Origin: Aotearoamyces nothofagi
Taxonomy: Eukaryota > Ascomycota > Leotiomycetes > Leotiales > Tympanidaceae
DNA length: 64,000 nt
NCBI GenBank assembly: GCA_015345905.1
Contig: JADDTR010000024.1
Coordinates: 1 to 64,000 of the forward strand
Direction of reading: 5' to 3'
Made by a program: the position numbers and the translations under genes
In this document: one piece after another, positions 43,779 to 56,678 of the stretch
Layout of the letters: every line of letters starts with the position of its first letter
How positions within the stretch are numbered: the stretch's first letter is position 1
Notes under the pieces: generated by a model
What the model saw: only the letters and a program-made list of their open reading frames with translations
Told to the model about the DNA's origin: nothing
The model's database searches: none

Positions 43779-46769
43779 TTACTTGACCATGAAGAAGCGC
43801 TTCAATGCTCCAACTGCTGATTCGACTGTTGTTAAGTCAGGTTCGATGTCATCCTAAGAAGTCATGATTAGCATGGGCATTATATCAAAAGTTGCAATTC
43901 GGCTTCAAGACCGCCCTATTCAATCCATCCAAGTTTTCCTATGCAACCCAAGATCTTTCAAATTCACTACCAAACAAAGGTCTACAAGCAAAGAAACAGT
44001 ACAACATCAAAAAGATTAACAAGATTAAAAAAGGTAACTTACAGCCCCAACTTTAAAATCCTTCTCATACCTCCCTCCAAAATACCGCGTCTTTTTCGCA
44101 TCCAGCAAATCAACTCTTACACCCTGACTGCTGGCGCGGCTGGCGTCTCGGTCGAAGAAGTTGTGTGGTGTGAACATGACGGAGCTTGCGCTGCTATGCA
44201 TAAGGGTGTTGGGGATGTCGCCTGAGTGAGCGATATGGTGAGAGCCGAGGTTGAAATATATGACCCTGGGAAAAGGATTATTAGTTCTTCGTTCGTTCAG
44301 AGATAGTAGACGAAGATGAAAAAGAAAAGACCTACAAATCCTCCCCCGCAACCTCCTCTCCATCCACAAACTTTCCAAAATCAACCAGTGGATCCAACGG
44401 ATCTAAAGCATTCCACTGACTCGCACTCTTTGGTTCTGAATCCTTCTGTCTCACAACCCAAACATCTCTGCTCGCCCACTCTACCGATCTACCCAGCACC
44501 GACGAGTTCAAAATCGCCAAATGTGCTGGCGCGCCCATCCCTGTCCCGGGACGAATATGATAGCCCCTTCTCTCTCCCCAAGCGTTCCTCTCCTCCCCCA
44601 CCACGACATACATATCCCTCGAATTTTGCGGCCAATCCAGACCTGTCTCAAGTGCAATCTCTGTCTCAGCAAGCCGCATTGTATTCCGCGGCTTGACTAC
44701 CGCATCCCAGGGATAATCAGTCGAAACTGGTTCGAGACCGACTTTGAGAAGTGTGTTATTCGAGGCGCTGATTATGTCGAAGTCGGCTTTAAAGTTGATC
44801 ACGTGGTCGTGGATGCTGGTACTGAAATAGTCGTGTACGCGATACCCGTACGAGGGAGAGGTATTTGGAGTGGCCAGGTAGCTTCCTTCGATGTAACCTG
44901 AGGCGCGGACTTTTATCTCAATGGACCCGTCAAGGTAGAAGATGTGGTCGAAGGTGTAGTCGTAGTTGCCAACGACGGAGGTAGTGCGTAGGGTTAGAAA
45001 ATTATTGCGTGAAAGTGAAATGTAGGAGGGGGCGGTGTGGCGTTGGAGAAGGTGCGAGGAGGTGTATTCGAAGAGACAAATGTTGTTTTTGCGAGTTGAT
45101 GGCAGTCCGGAGGGGTAGTAGTTGCTAGAAATGTAGGAGGCATACGCGGGACAGTCATAGCCGGGGACGAGTTCAAACATTAGTTCCCCCATATTAAAGA
45201 GCGTATCGAGAAAGGCCAGACCGCCTTGCATCGGATCATCTCCAGCATAATGTGCAAGAGCTTCTTGCATTCCAAGCTACACCACATTAGCTGCATCATC
45301 CCAAAGCAAATTCAAAACGTACCTCATAGATAATCGACTCTCCTTTGAATTTGATATTATGTAAAGTTATGCCTGTAACTCGTGAAAAAGAGAAATAAAA
45401 TTCAAATCCCACTAACAAGTTATGTAAGTCTTTAATGGTCAATGGTATGATTTTAGATGTGACTTACTCCATGATATGAAATTTTCTTTCCTATCAAGAC
45501 CATATCGAGGTGCAAATGGCTGTATCATAGCAGGAGCAGGAAGATCTCTCCCGCTTAGGCCCTCACTAAAATCTTCAATGGTAGTCCAGTCACCGTCGAG
45601 ATTCAAACCACCTTTGAGAAACTCCGGTAATTGAATAGCTGCACGAAATTCTTGTGTTGAACTGTAAACTATGCCATTGTACATCCAATGTATTACCGAC
45701 CATTCGCTCGAGTTTCTAGTTGTGATATCTTTGTTCTATTAGAAGGGATATACAGAAACCTATAGGGATCAACACTTCTCACCGATTTTCATGTAAAGTC
45801 CTTGTGGTAAAAGCGTCTCTGCTTCAGAACTCGTGGCATTTCGAACAAATGAACACCATGAGACTCGACGACCGTCTTCTATCATGGGCCTTTGTGCGTG
45901 GATTCCAACATCTTCAGTGTGGAGATCACCGCCCTCGAAGCTTTCCTAAGATTCCGTCAGTCATAACCCGAGCGAGCTCTATGCTCTTCTAAACTCACTG
46001 AACCTAAAATACTAGTAATGATATCCTCATTTTCAGTTAAAAATTCCCTCGCCCAATCTTCAAGCTCATCAAAATTTTGTGGACTATTCAGTGTATGACT
46101 TCTTCCAGAGTTGTGCACATAACTTAAAGGACGGATCTCACTATACGACGTGATGGGCAATGGGCCAACCTATTGCGTTGTAAGTTAGAGAAGCATCTCA
46201 GATTTGAGGACGCGTACCATGTATTCGTGTATTTGTGCAACGTCTCCGGCACCTTGATATATACCTACACTAGCCCATCGAGGAGGCTCTTCTGATATAC
46301 CATTTAAATACGGTATCGTGTCCGTTTTATTCGGGTGCAGAGTCTCTATAACATAACTACAACTATTAGTTTTCATCAGCCCCTCAGTCGCAGAACATAC
46401 ATATAATTATCCCAACTGTGCAACGGTCAGCATTAACGGGTTTTTTTCCTTTTGGTATTGCATGCAATCTCACGATGTGGCATTTTCTGCTGCGGTCAAG
46501 TTCAGGTCATTTGGCACTGTGTATAAATACTTCCGGACATCCGCAGCCTCGTCGGGCGTGAGCTGAGCCCAGACATTCTTGGACGGTGCATGGATAGCAT
46601 CATGCTTGAACATCACCGGAGCTGGTTCCGACCTGCTCCCATACAGATGAGATACCAAGAAGTAGATCGTTGCGGAACCGATGAGAGCGGTAGGGAACTT
46701 CAACCATGATGCACTCGAGGGCTTCCGAGTTGGCTCCAAAGGCAAGAAGGGCTTCCGTAATTCATCCAT
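43779..46769 (-). CDS. Membrane-anchored copper amine oxidase
   Basis: Ten exons are proposed: 46769-46474, 46415-46401, 46362-46218, 46169-45999, 45945-45783, 45728-45468, 45411-45323, 45276-44336, 44265-44043 and 43853-43779. The product is 792 residues. An N-terminal membrane helix (WLKFPTALIGSATIYFLV) precedes the oxidase fold. The topaquinone motif NYDY is at about 484-487, its first Tyr being the cofactor precursor. Copper ligands are likely the His pair in SIHDHVINF (about 536-538) and a His in GSHHIAHSGD. YICSYVIETLHPNKTD and FTPHNFFD are other family marks. The enzyme oxidises primary amines to aldehyde, ammonia and hydrogen peroxide, probably outside the cell or in a lumen. The 15-base exon 2 and 38-base intron after it are the least certain parts. 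Confidence 0.88.
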
Positions 46770-48197
46770 TCCAAATTGCTTCACCTCGCGGATTCCAGGA
46801 TTTTAGTTCTGATATATAATAAATCACAAATCAGACCGGGGACAAGTAGAAGCTATATATTTATCTCTCTAGACTTTCCAAATCCTGATAATGATACAGC
46901 GGTATGAGGAGGGCCGGGCTTGGCGCCGGGCAAGGGAAACAAGGAGACAAGGAGGGCTGGGGGAGATAAGGATATATGGGGTTGGGCGCGGCCTACTCGT
47001 ACCTGTTTATGTCATCTTCCAGTGGGCGAATGAGATGAATTCGATAGTTGTTGACGATGCATTTGGCTCACCTTTCATACGCGGCCATCGCGATAACAGT
47101 CACATGCGGATAAGCTTTCTGATAAGGAAGAGACGATCACTGCTAAGAAGGGTGGACTTGCCTGATGAGGAAGGTTTACGAGGGACCAATTGGAATAGAG
47201 TTTGGCAGGATCAGTGATGCCAGTGGTGCTAGAGCCAAAAGGTGTTATACACATCCATCACGTGTCCATTCAGGATATGCAAAATTGGAAATTGAAGTAT
47301 AGAACACTTATACTAAGCTATAGAAATCCATTTACAATTATTTTACTAAATTCTCTTACTTCTAGACTCCTTTGATAATCTTTGACTTTAGTATCCAGGA
47401 GCAGAAGCTTTTCTTTGTAATCCCAAAGATGTGTTCCGGAGAGACGGCCTTGTTGTCAGCTATATCGGATAAACCTGCTTAGCCTTGCTAGATGACTCGT
47501 CCTTAAGATCTAATGGCAGCGGCTACTCTAGGTAGCCCGGCTTTTACAGCCCTATCAAGCTGGTTATGAAGAGCTTTTCCCGTTGAGGTTATAGATTTAA
47601 TGAAGATATTTGGCAACGAGCAATGGCTTTTTATAGCCTATAACTTATAGGCGACGAATATAGGAAATTGACAATGAGTTAGGGAGTCAACCAAAATAGT
47701 AGAAGTAGGCGTTTGTCTCATCTGCGAAGGAGACATTCATATTAAAAAGCCTGGTGAATGCAGTAAATTTTATTCTAAAATATATTTCGAAATTACTTTA
47801 ATCTATAGAATTACGGTTGATCGAAAATTCATGAAATATTTATTAAGCCTCAAATTAAAGTTTATAATTTATTTAATAATAATTAATAAACTAAACTGAG
47901 AATCCGAGGTAATAAATATAATTGCCATTATAATGTTTGCGTTTATAACCCTTTGAAGAATTTATAGTTTTGTTTGAAATAAATACCTTATAAAAACTGC
48001 TATATATAAATCAAGTCCTCGCTTTCGGGTCAATTATCACCAAACTATCAATGACGTCATACGCGCTTTCCGCCATTCCAGTAATTCCAATAAGCACACC
48101 ACAAAGCACGTGCACGTACACATTTGAACTCCATAAATAGAACCCCTATCTCTCCTATACACATGACATATATCTTTCATAGACAATATACCTCACA
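46770..48197. other. Divergent region, oxidase and hydrolase genes
   Basis: 1.4 kb between two divergent genes, strongly AT-rich at 47.3-48.0 kb. A 108-codon frame at 46891 has no protein-like features. It probably holds both promoters. Confidence 0.5.
48132..48140 (+). promoter_or_regulatory. TATA-like box of hydrolase gene
   Basis: CATAAATAG lies about 60 bases before the ATG at 48198, a common spacing for a fungal core promoter. Confidence 0.4.
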
Positions 48198-49313
48198 ATG
48201 GCCCTGAAAAGGCTCTTTGAACAGCCCTTTGGCACAATCTGGCGCACCGCACTCGTCCGTCTCCCACGCGCCGTCCCCCCAGCCGTCTTACGATTCACCA
48301 GTCCCGAAGGACCGCATCCCATCATCATCAATCTCCCATCTCGAGGCTCCTACCACATCCCCGTATATGCCTTCATCCCTCCGCTCCCATGTCCCAGATC
48401 GCCCGTACCTATCGTGCTGGATTTCCACGGCGGAGGCTTCTATCTCGGTTCCTGTCTCGAACAAGCACCCTTCTGCGCACAGGTAGCGCGAGAACTAGGC
48501 GCCATAGTATTGAGTGTGGATTATCGCATGGGACCGATTGATAAGTTTCCTGCTGCTGTCGAGGATGCTGAGGATGTGTTGTGGGCGATTTTGAATCCGG
48601 AGAAGCCGGGGTATCACGAACTAAGACGTGCGATTGCGAAAAAGGTCGCAGGTGATGATGCGAAGAATGGCAATGCAGGCGGATCGTCGAGCACAGAAGA
48701 AGGAAACAGGACTGCTGAGATAGACAAGACGAGGATTGCTCTTTCAGGATTTAGTAGTGGTGGTAACTTGGCGCTCAATCTCGCTCTCTGCATCCCGGCT
48801 GCTCCGCCGCTGCTCCCGGGAGACTGGCCGAGTCCATTTCCGCCAGACCACTCCCATCCACTGCCTATATTACTTTTCTATCCGTCCTTTGACTCACGGC
48901 AACTACCCTCTGAGCGTACGATGCCGCCAGGCATGCCATTAACAAAGTCCTTCTGGGGCGATGTCGCTGACTACATGGCACCCTCATATCTCCCACGGGA
49001 GCAATCCGGACATCCGCGTGCTTCACCAGGCTTAGCGAGTCTTAAAGACGGTGGACTCCATGACCAAGCAAAGATACTGCTGGTATTGCCCGAGAAGGAC
49101 TCGTTATCTGAGCAGAGTGAAACATGGATCAAGAAGGTCGAGAAAGAAGGGCGAAGTAAAGACTTGACGGTCAATAGGTACACAGGTATGACACATGGCT
49201 GGACACAGATGCCGGAGTCTTGGCTATCAGACAAAGAAAAGACGACTAGAGAGGAGAGTTTTAGAGTTGCTCTTGAGTTCGTCAGGACTACTTGGCAGAT
49301 GGAAAAGAAGTGA
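48198..49313 (+). CDS. Alpha/beta hydrolase, HSL (fold-3) family
   Basis: A single exon of 371 residues. The oxyanion motif HGGGF is at 77-81, the nucleophile elbow GFSSGG at 184-189 with Ser186. The acid is probably Asp301 in PEKDSLSE and the catalytic His333 in MTHGW, so the triad is complete. A hydrophilic insert (about 150-175, Gly/Ser/Asn-rich) lies before the elbow. A hydrophobic N-terminus (FGTIWRTALVRLP) could form a lid or membrane contact. The hormone-sensitive-lipase group cleaves short to medium acyl esters; fungal members often act in secondary metabolism or detoxification. The substrate is unknown and no biosynthetic cluster is nearby. Family call firm. Confidence 0.9.
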   Translation: MALKRLFEQPFGTIWRTALVRLPRAVPPAVLRFTSPEGPHPIIINLPSRGSYHIPVYAFIPPLPCPRSPVPIVLDFHGGGFYLGSCLEQAPFCAQVARELGAIVLSVDYRMGPIDKFPAAVEDAEDVLWAILNPEKPGYHELRRAIAKKVAGDDAKNGNAGGSSSTEEGNRTAEIDKTRIALSGFSSGGNLALNLALCIPAAPPLLPGDWPSPFPPDHSHPLPILLFYPSFDSRQLPSERTMPPGMPLTKSFWGDVADYMAPSYLPREQSGHPRASPGLASLKDGGLHDQAKILLVLPEKDSLSEQSETWIKKVEKEGRSKDLTVNRYTGMTHGWTQMPESWLSDKEKTTREESFRVALEFVRTTWQMEKK

Positions 49314-49850
49314 TGGATGACGCGTGCAGCTCTGCGCAAACCATCATTGTATATTATAATGTTCACCTATTAGAAATTTCGGTCGACTAGATATTTAGGA
49401 TAAAATACATAGATAGATATACAATTTCCAAGACTATAATAACACCCGTTCCAAAGGCTTAAACAAAACATATAGCAAAATCACCCGGCCACACACTTGC
49501 TAAAGCCGCGGCACATCTCTAACTGCTAATTCCTTGATTACCAAAAGAAGCTAGTGCCACCTTAATTCGACCTCAAAATTAATCACACATCCCCATCCCT
49601 AAAACCCTCCACTAAAAATGAAATAATAAATACTAAACAAAGGTGGCCTAGGGCTAGTGGCAAGGTGTCGTCACTACTGTCTACGGCCTTTTGCATCTAC
49701 TGCATCATTTTCAGCCATAGAGAAAATCCATTTCAAAAGCAGCAAGTCAAGAGTAATAAAATATTGATCCAGTACGAATAGAAAGTTAAACTCTCCGAAA
49801 ATGGATGCAAGCAAGTCGATATGACATGTGTCCTCAAAAATATCTGCACC
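49314..49850. other. Convergent intergenic, hydrolase and DCL1
   Basis: The 3' flanks of the two convergent genes; AT-rich, no further gene seen. Confidence 0.5.
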
Positions 49851-52800
49851 TCAAATAGCAGTTCCTGGACCGACATCATCCGCATCTCCATCCACCTGAT
49901 CTCCCCTCTCCAAATCAATATTCTTGCAATCACATCTATACGTGCTTCTGAACTCTGGAAGAGGTAAGCCAACGAGCGTGTCCAAAGCCTTCTTCGCTAC
50001 GGCGACCTTTGAGTATCTAGTACTAACGCCTTCGACCACTTCAACTATCTGGCTATGGATCATGACCATGGCAATCACCTGTGGCGGCATACCATCGCCA
50101 ATATCGGGGATCTGCTTAGCTAATAGTGACCATCCACTGCAACCCATATGAAGAGTGAGGAAATTGTTGAGGAAAGTTACGGGATGCTTGTTAGCGAACG
50201 TGTCGTAAAGTGCCATGTCTTCGAAGTAAGGTTGAATATGCTGATTGAAGAAGCGTTCAACTTCAGAGTAGTTGTACTCAGAGTCAACAAATATCGCGCC
50301 AATGTAGGCTTCGATAATGTCGGGCAGGCACTTTGGTGGGAGTTTGGTGTTCGTCCAGAAATCACGAGAGAATTCCTCAGGCCGCTTGCCATCCCTTACA
50401 GCTTCTTCTTGGGCTTGTTGTCGCGACTCGTCAATTTCAGTTACGTAGTCGCCTATCTGCTTCTGCAAAGCGCTATTGAATTGAAGGATGTGTTTATGAA
50501 ATCCAAGTGACACACACAACACCCCAAGGAATTGATTCGAAACCATTGACATCTTATGCTCCGTCAACCATTGCGGATCACGGGTTGGAAAGCGGTGGTA
50601 AAGGTAGTTGATGCAAGCCATGTCAAGCAAGGAGTCTCCCAGAAATTCAAGTCGTTGATAACTTGGGACGTGCTCGTAAGAGAATGGATAAGAAGGATGG
50701 ATGAAGGCTGACCTAAGGACTCTTGGATAACGAAAATGGTATCCATCTTTGGCCTCGATTTGCATTGCGAGATTCCGCTGGGCAGCAGTGGCCGCCGAGG
50801 CCTGATACTTTGGCATATCGTAATGCCTATAGTAATCCGCAAAGGATGTCATAACGTGATCTGTACTACAAACCAGCTCAGTGACCGCTCGTACTGCATT
50901 GTCAAAATTCTTCTTTTCCCAGTGAGTCAGTAGTGCGGCGCCAATGAGAGCTTCAGAGACATCGGCAATTGTCTTGTCCGCAAGTGCATGTGACGTCGGA
51001 GCTGTGGCTCTCTTTCCCTTTTTCAGAACGAGGCCTTCGGGATACCATGCACGACTGGATTCAAGTCAGCATATAATCACCATAAGCAGATGAACTTACC
51101 GATTGAAGCTCTGTGATCGGATATACTCATAAAGTTTCAAATTCAAAGCATTATTGAAAAGATTCTGATTGCAAATCATGAGCATGCGCTTTACATGGTA
51201 CTCATATTCGTTGTCGTTCGGGTTCTGCGTGTACAACGAGATAGAAGTTGCCATTTTGAGAAAACAATCACCAAGGAACTCCAATCGTTCGTAATTCTTG
51301 CCCATACCCCGCTGGAACTGAGCCTGCTCTTCACCGTGCTCTTCACTGTTGTTTGAGTCCTTTGTGATGGCCTCCAAGGCAAGGTCTGGACGAATATCTA
51401 GATGGAGCATTTCACATGCTTCAAGGGCGATCAGATACGACTCAACTCTGTGGATAATAGCAGGAAAGACATAAGCCATCGCAACCACAGTTGTTGGTAG
51501 CTATATTGATTAGCAAATTCTCATTCAAATGTTAGAGAATACAAACAGAAGATATTTTCAACGGCTCTGGAATTATGAAGCATTTTCTTGGCGTAGTGGA
51601 CTCAGTAAAGTTGCTATCGTCATCCAGGAGATTTCTTCTAAGTGGGATATACTCAGCTTCGATAACCGGCTGATCTTCACGAAATGTACACCTAGATCTA
51701 GACTTCGCCCAAAGACTGATACTATATTCCATGATATTGGCGTTATTCTTTCTGGCCCCTTCACGGGGAGCCGTATTGGGAGGCACTGGATCAAGCGGTT
51801 TGTAATCACTAGCAACCTTTACTGTCCACAATTTCCGTGATCCATCAAAGGGATCAACAATGTAACGATTTTCGAAAAAACTGTCAGGAGTATCACTGTC
51901 CCATTTGAGCCATTCCTGCTCTTGAACCTGCGTTAAAATATCCCAGGCAATCAGGTCAGGAGATGCAATGTTGCTGCCATGTGGAAGGCGCGTCTTAATT
52001 GGAACGAGAAAGTACGGCATTTTCGCAGCATCAGCCTCATACTCTTTGCTAAAAACATCATCAAAGATTCGCAATGTGAAATTATTAATCTTTGCTAGCA
52101 TATCTGCGTCCACATTCATCGATTGAAGGGATTTGCAAACAACTGCTGAGCTTCGACCATGGCCGAAAAAGAGTGGGAAGTTTGGCAACTCCGGTAATAT
52201 AGATCGAGTTAGCAGTCCCAGTGGCTGAGAAGGCCTACCTAAACAATCTGGCTTCGAGAGATTGATCAATGTAAGATAGAGCTTGTCTGGGACAATGTTC
52301 GTAAACCACAAGGAAGGTTTCGTCCGCATAGAGTAGGCTGATTGTTTCTTTGAGCTAATGGAAAGATGAGCGTTGCGCATTGCTGGTAACTGTTTTGCGT
52401 ATATGGGTAGCAAATTTGCATCCAGATACTTCCCTTTTCTCAGTATAAGACATGCTTCGAATGCGGCGGAACATTTTGCAACCTGCTTGGTAGATGCAGG
52501 GCGGCCGATGGCACCTCGAACAGGTGAGTTTTCTGGCAGGATAACCTCGCAAACGAACTGCTTATTTTGGACCGTCATGACATACTCGGGATTTAACATG
52601 CTCTCTGGGACTTGCGGTAACGATCCAACAAAATTCGCAAGAACCATGAGACTCATTCTATAAGTCAACTTCGCGCCAGTAATTGGTTCGTTATAAACCC
52701 GATGTGTTCTCTCCTTCGCAAGGAAATAGTCCATATCGTAGTCGTTTCCAGTAAGGAGTCGGTCAGCTGGAAGAGCTTGGCAAAATTCACGTAAGATGTT

Positions 52801-54785
52801 TTCATTCTTGTAAACTTCCTTGATCAGTTGAGACTGAGCCTGATTACCGAACTCCATCATGTGAATGTATCTTGAGTTCGCATGTCGTGCCCTTCCTCTA
52901 GATTGAATATACTGAATGAGAGTTGTGTAGAGGTCAAATCTGATGACAAGATTACAATCAGGAATATCAAGACCTTCTTCGGCTACAGATGTTGCAAAGA
53001 GACAGTTGATCAGTCCTTTTCGAAATCGAATCATGGTAACAACCTGTTGCCTGAAAGAGACATTTAGATCTCCAGCATCCCCAGTCCTTGTGCCGACCTG
53101 CATGACCTATTAGCATAGCTCTGCTCAGCGCAACTGATTTTCAACTCAATCGCAGTACACACTAGAGTTCCCACACGAAGGTTCGGAGTACCAATCTCCG
53201 ACTGACCAAACAAGTTTGCGAGAAGGCGCGCAGTGTAACGCTGCTTGACAAATATAATACACTTGTCATCTGTTGGGCGTTCAAAACGTTCACGAAGGTA
53301 CTCGGCGAGCTTTAGGACCTTTGAGGACAGCTTATCCAAGGATAATTTAGGCGGTGTGAACAAGTGTGCTTCTACGATCACCTGAGCCTCCTGGATCTTT
53401 TCAATTTGACGTTCCAGAATATCCAACGATTCAGCGACCTTTCGAGCTAGAAACCTTCGCTCGGTCTTGGACTGTAGCTTTTGGGACTCCTGTTCTGCTA
53501 AGCAGAATGTCCAAACTTGATCTGAACACCACGCACCGAGTTCAGAGCTCGCTTCCTTGGCGTATCGAAGTGGTCTATCAAATATGGGACTGCTCTTAAA
53601 TCTAACCTTGAGTTGTTGGTAGAGGCTCGTCTCAAAGTGGGGTTGGAGAGGACTATAGACTGCAATCTGCTCCTGTTTGTGCTTGTTTGAGAACTGCTGT
53701 AGCGTTGAGTCAGATGCTGTCGCAATTTGACAGTGTAGAAGAGCTTCTAGTTCTGCCGCAGCCTTCTTGACATCAACCCTAGCATCCACTGGAGAAGCTG
53801 TCATACCAAATATTCTTGGACGTTTGGTCTCATCAGGTTCCTGAGAGTAGAAATCCTTGATGATTCGGGCATATGAATGGTTCTTCTTTGCGTGGTGGGC
53901 TTCGTCAAATATAAGAAGGTTGATACGATCAATTTTTATAAAGGAGTGGTGAAGGCATTGATATAGCACTTCAGCAGTACAGACAATGACCATATTCTCT
54001 GAGAAATGCTTTTGCCATAGCTCTCCACTCCACAGGTCACAGCCCATGTCCCCGCAAAAACGTTCCATAGGCTGATCCAGATTGCATTCAAGGACGGCAT
54101 ATTGCTGATACACGAGTGTAACGGAATCAACCAGGAAAAATGATATCCGCTTTGGCTTCCCTAGAGCACGATCCTCCAACTCTTGCGCAATGATATGGCG
54201 TAGGAGGAGCACGGCGATTAAGGTCTTGCCAGAGCCTGTGTCCAGGACGGCGATTATATTCTTCTCTTTAGCTCTTTCGAAGAGCTCCACCTGATAGTCT
54301 CTAGGGCTTGATATAATTTGTTGGCTCTCCGATTGCTTCATTAACCATTTCGTTGAATGGGTCTCTTCATCCTTTGACGGTGCGATGGCTGCAGCTCTAA
54401 TCCGACTCTCGATGAATGATTGAGCCACGTCCATACTAAAATGTGCCCGCTCGGAAGCCTTTCGTGGCTTGGCTGCCGAAGTGAGCTCCGGGCTATCACT
54501 CTCATCCGATTCTAGGTCAGCCTCATCATCTCCCTCTGCAATTGTGGCCGTCTGCTGCTTTCTTGTCGTCTCAGGTTCAGCCTTCTCGCTCAATCTAGCA
54601 GACGCCTGTCTGCCGCGCTTGAGATCAGCTATGACAGCATCCGAAGTCCGAGTCGCAAGAACGGGAGTCATAGGGGACGTGTTGAGGTCGATGCTCGCCA
54701 TATCCAGTTGAGTGCTTTGAGTAAGAAAGTGGTGAGTTTGAGTCTGGAAGCTCTCAGGTTCCAGATCAATCAAGTCTGAAACCAT
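49851..54785 (-). CDS. DCL1: Dicer-like protein 1
   Basis: Four exons: 54785-53163, 53097-51547, 51500-51100 and 51054-49851, with introns of 65, 46 and 45 bases. The product is 1592 residues, the usual length for fungal DCL1. Helicase part: Walker A LDTGSGKT (182-189), [20 protein letters not shown] (294-313, a DCL1 signature) and QSRGRARH (about 606-613). A Dicer-dimerisation region follows. RNase IIIa has [13 protein letters not shown] (about 1128-1140) and RNase IIIb [13 protein letters not shown] (about 1324-1336); both keep the acidic catalytic residues. A degenerate dsRNA-binding end ([25 protein letters not shown]) closes the protein. It cuts dsRNA to small RNAs for quelling and related silencing. 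All motifs look intact, so the enzyme should work. Confidence 0.95.
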
Positions 54786-55513
54786 GATTAGTGTTTGGAA
54801 CTAAGCAAACTTGTATATGCAGTTGAGTTGGATGATGGTCTTCGTCAAGAACCAATGCAAACAAATCTGTTCCTACTTCAGATGGCGGAAGATTTTAGTT
54901 GTATCACTGAAAAGAACTATAAGATATATGAGATTGGACGAAGGTACTCGCCATGTCTCAATTCACTAGCAGCAGTAGGCCAAAACTCGAATACTTGTAA
55001 TCAAGTTCACAAGGCTGAAGAGGCTCAGGTGTGTGGATGTAAACTAAACAGAAGGATCTCGCCTACGATAAAAGTTGTTGAAATAGACATGGTTGCTTAA
55101 GTCATTCATGCAATGATATATTTATCAACCCTAGAGTTGATGATTTAAGCATTTGATGACAGAAATAAAGTGTTGCAGGGAAAGGAGAGGATGAGGATGA
55201 ACAGCAGCAGCTTGACCGCCTTTCTACTGATAACTGCCAACACCTTTACTGCATGGCCGGTGAGCTGCAACTGCATGAAGTCCTAGATCGCCTCTTATTT
55301 CATCTGAACTCAAAGTATCAATCTGTACATTCTCTTATACGTGTATGAAGGTAAACACGGCAAGTTACATAATTGTCAGAATATCGCCTTCCACTAGCAC
55401 GCGGCAAAGTTTAATTGAATCGCGCTTCGCGAATTTACGCGACGGCGACCATAAAACCACAGCCTTGCGGGAAGGCCTTCCCCAGAGAACATCAGCCTTC
55501 TAACGCAGCAACA
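54786..55513. promoter_or_regulatory. Divergent region between DCL1 and TAP42
   Basis: 728 bases between divergent start codons. It must contain both promoters; no named sites are recognised. A 101-codon frame here has no ATG and no protein-like pattern. Confidence 0.45.
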
Positions 55514-56678
55514 ATGGCAGATCAGACTATCAAATCACTATTTGCGACCGCAGAGAATAAGCGAAGGCAGATTGAGCAGGCGGAAGATGGTAATACTACG
55601 ACATATCGAGAAAACCTCGCCGCTGCAATCGCAACCTACGAAGAATGCCGAATCCTTGCGGACCGGTTGTCATTATTCAGCCCCAATGAAACTCTGGAAG
55701 ATATAACATCTGGAGACCTACAGTAAGGTAACTAACTCCCCCTTCACAGGTCTGAGCTGACCTTGTCCAGATATCTTGTCGTCAACTATCGCCTTGGGGA
55801 GCTATATGGCAGGATTTCGAACTCGGACCGCAAGGGAGCTCTCGAAAAGGCGAGGACAGCATTCGAGCGTTATTTGGGCTTGTTAAGTCACTATGACATT
55901 CTATCAACATCGGACAAGAAGCTCTACGAATCATACACCGAGAATCCCACTACGTTTTCGACGATTTCCACAACAGATTTTAGCGCCAGGAGGGCGGCGA
56001 AAATAGCAAACTTTAAGCAGGAGAAGGAATTGAAACGGAAACTAGATGTATGGGTCACACCTTAACTGCATATACATGAACATATTACTAAAAGATCAGT
56101 TCCTGGCTCAAAACCCTGCCTACCTACAGAATGACGACGACGCTGTTCGCGAACTCCAACTTACTAACGTCAACCTCTGCACACACAACACCTTCCAAGC
56201 ACTGGAAAACATAAACTTAGAACTTCAAGTCCTTGCCATGCGCCCACCCACACCTCCTCCTGGGCCCGAAGCACTCGACGGCGATTACAGAGAGCGGAAT
56301 GGCATTCGCGACGGAAGTGATTACTCAGAACGACTTGATCGCCGAGATATGTTGTCGAGTGCGAATACTGGACCAATACTGAGTTCGGCTGGCAAACCGC
56401 TACGGCCATTCACTATGCTCGATAGTAGGCAATCATTGAAAGCGGGTGTTTTTAAACCAGGTCATACCTTACCAACGATGACTATTGATGAATATCTTGA
56501 CGAGGAGAGAAAACGAGGTGGCATTATAGAGGGCGGTGGAGAGGCAAGTGGCATAATACCTGAGCCAGATGAAGATAATTACGAGAAGGCCGATGCGGAG
56601 ACTATGAAAGCAAGGGAATGGGATGAGTACGTAGAAGCCAACCCCAAAGGAGCGGGCAATACTTTGAATAGAGGCTGA
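55514..56678 (+). CDS. TAP42: TAP42/alpha4-like PP2A regulator
   Basis: Three exons: 55514-55722, 55771-56047 and 56100-56678, with introns of 48 and 52 bases, giving 354 residues. The helical N-terminal half has YEECRILADRLSLFSPNETL, then RYLVVNYRLGEL, as in TAP42/IGBP1 proteins. The C-terminal half holds RPFTMLDSRQSLKAGVFKPG, then HTLPTMTIDEYLDEERKRGG, which is the family hallmark (TMTIDEYLxEExxRG). Exon 3 is set to start at 56100 because only that acceptor keeps the frame. The protein binds PP2A-type catalytic subunits and links them to TORC1 in yeast. ATG 55514 is the first in the frame after an upstream part without one. Call is firm. Confidence 0.92.

Noticed and set aside
46891-47217. 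108-codon frame upstream of the amine oxidase
   Set aside because: Arg/Gly-rich, no family resemblance, lies in a divergent promoter region.
54795-55100. 101-codon frame between DCL1 and TAP42
   Set aside because: No ATG start and no recognisable pattern.
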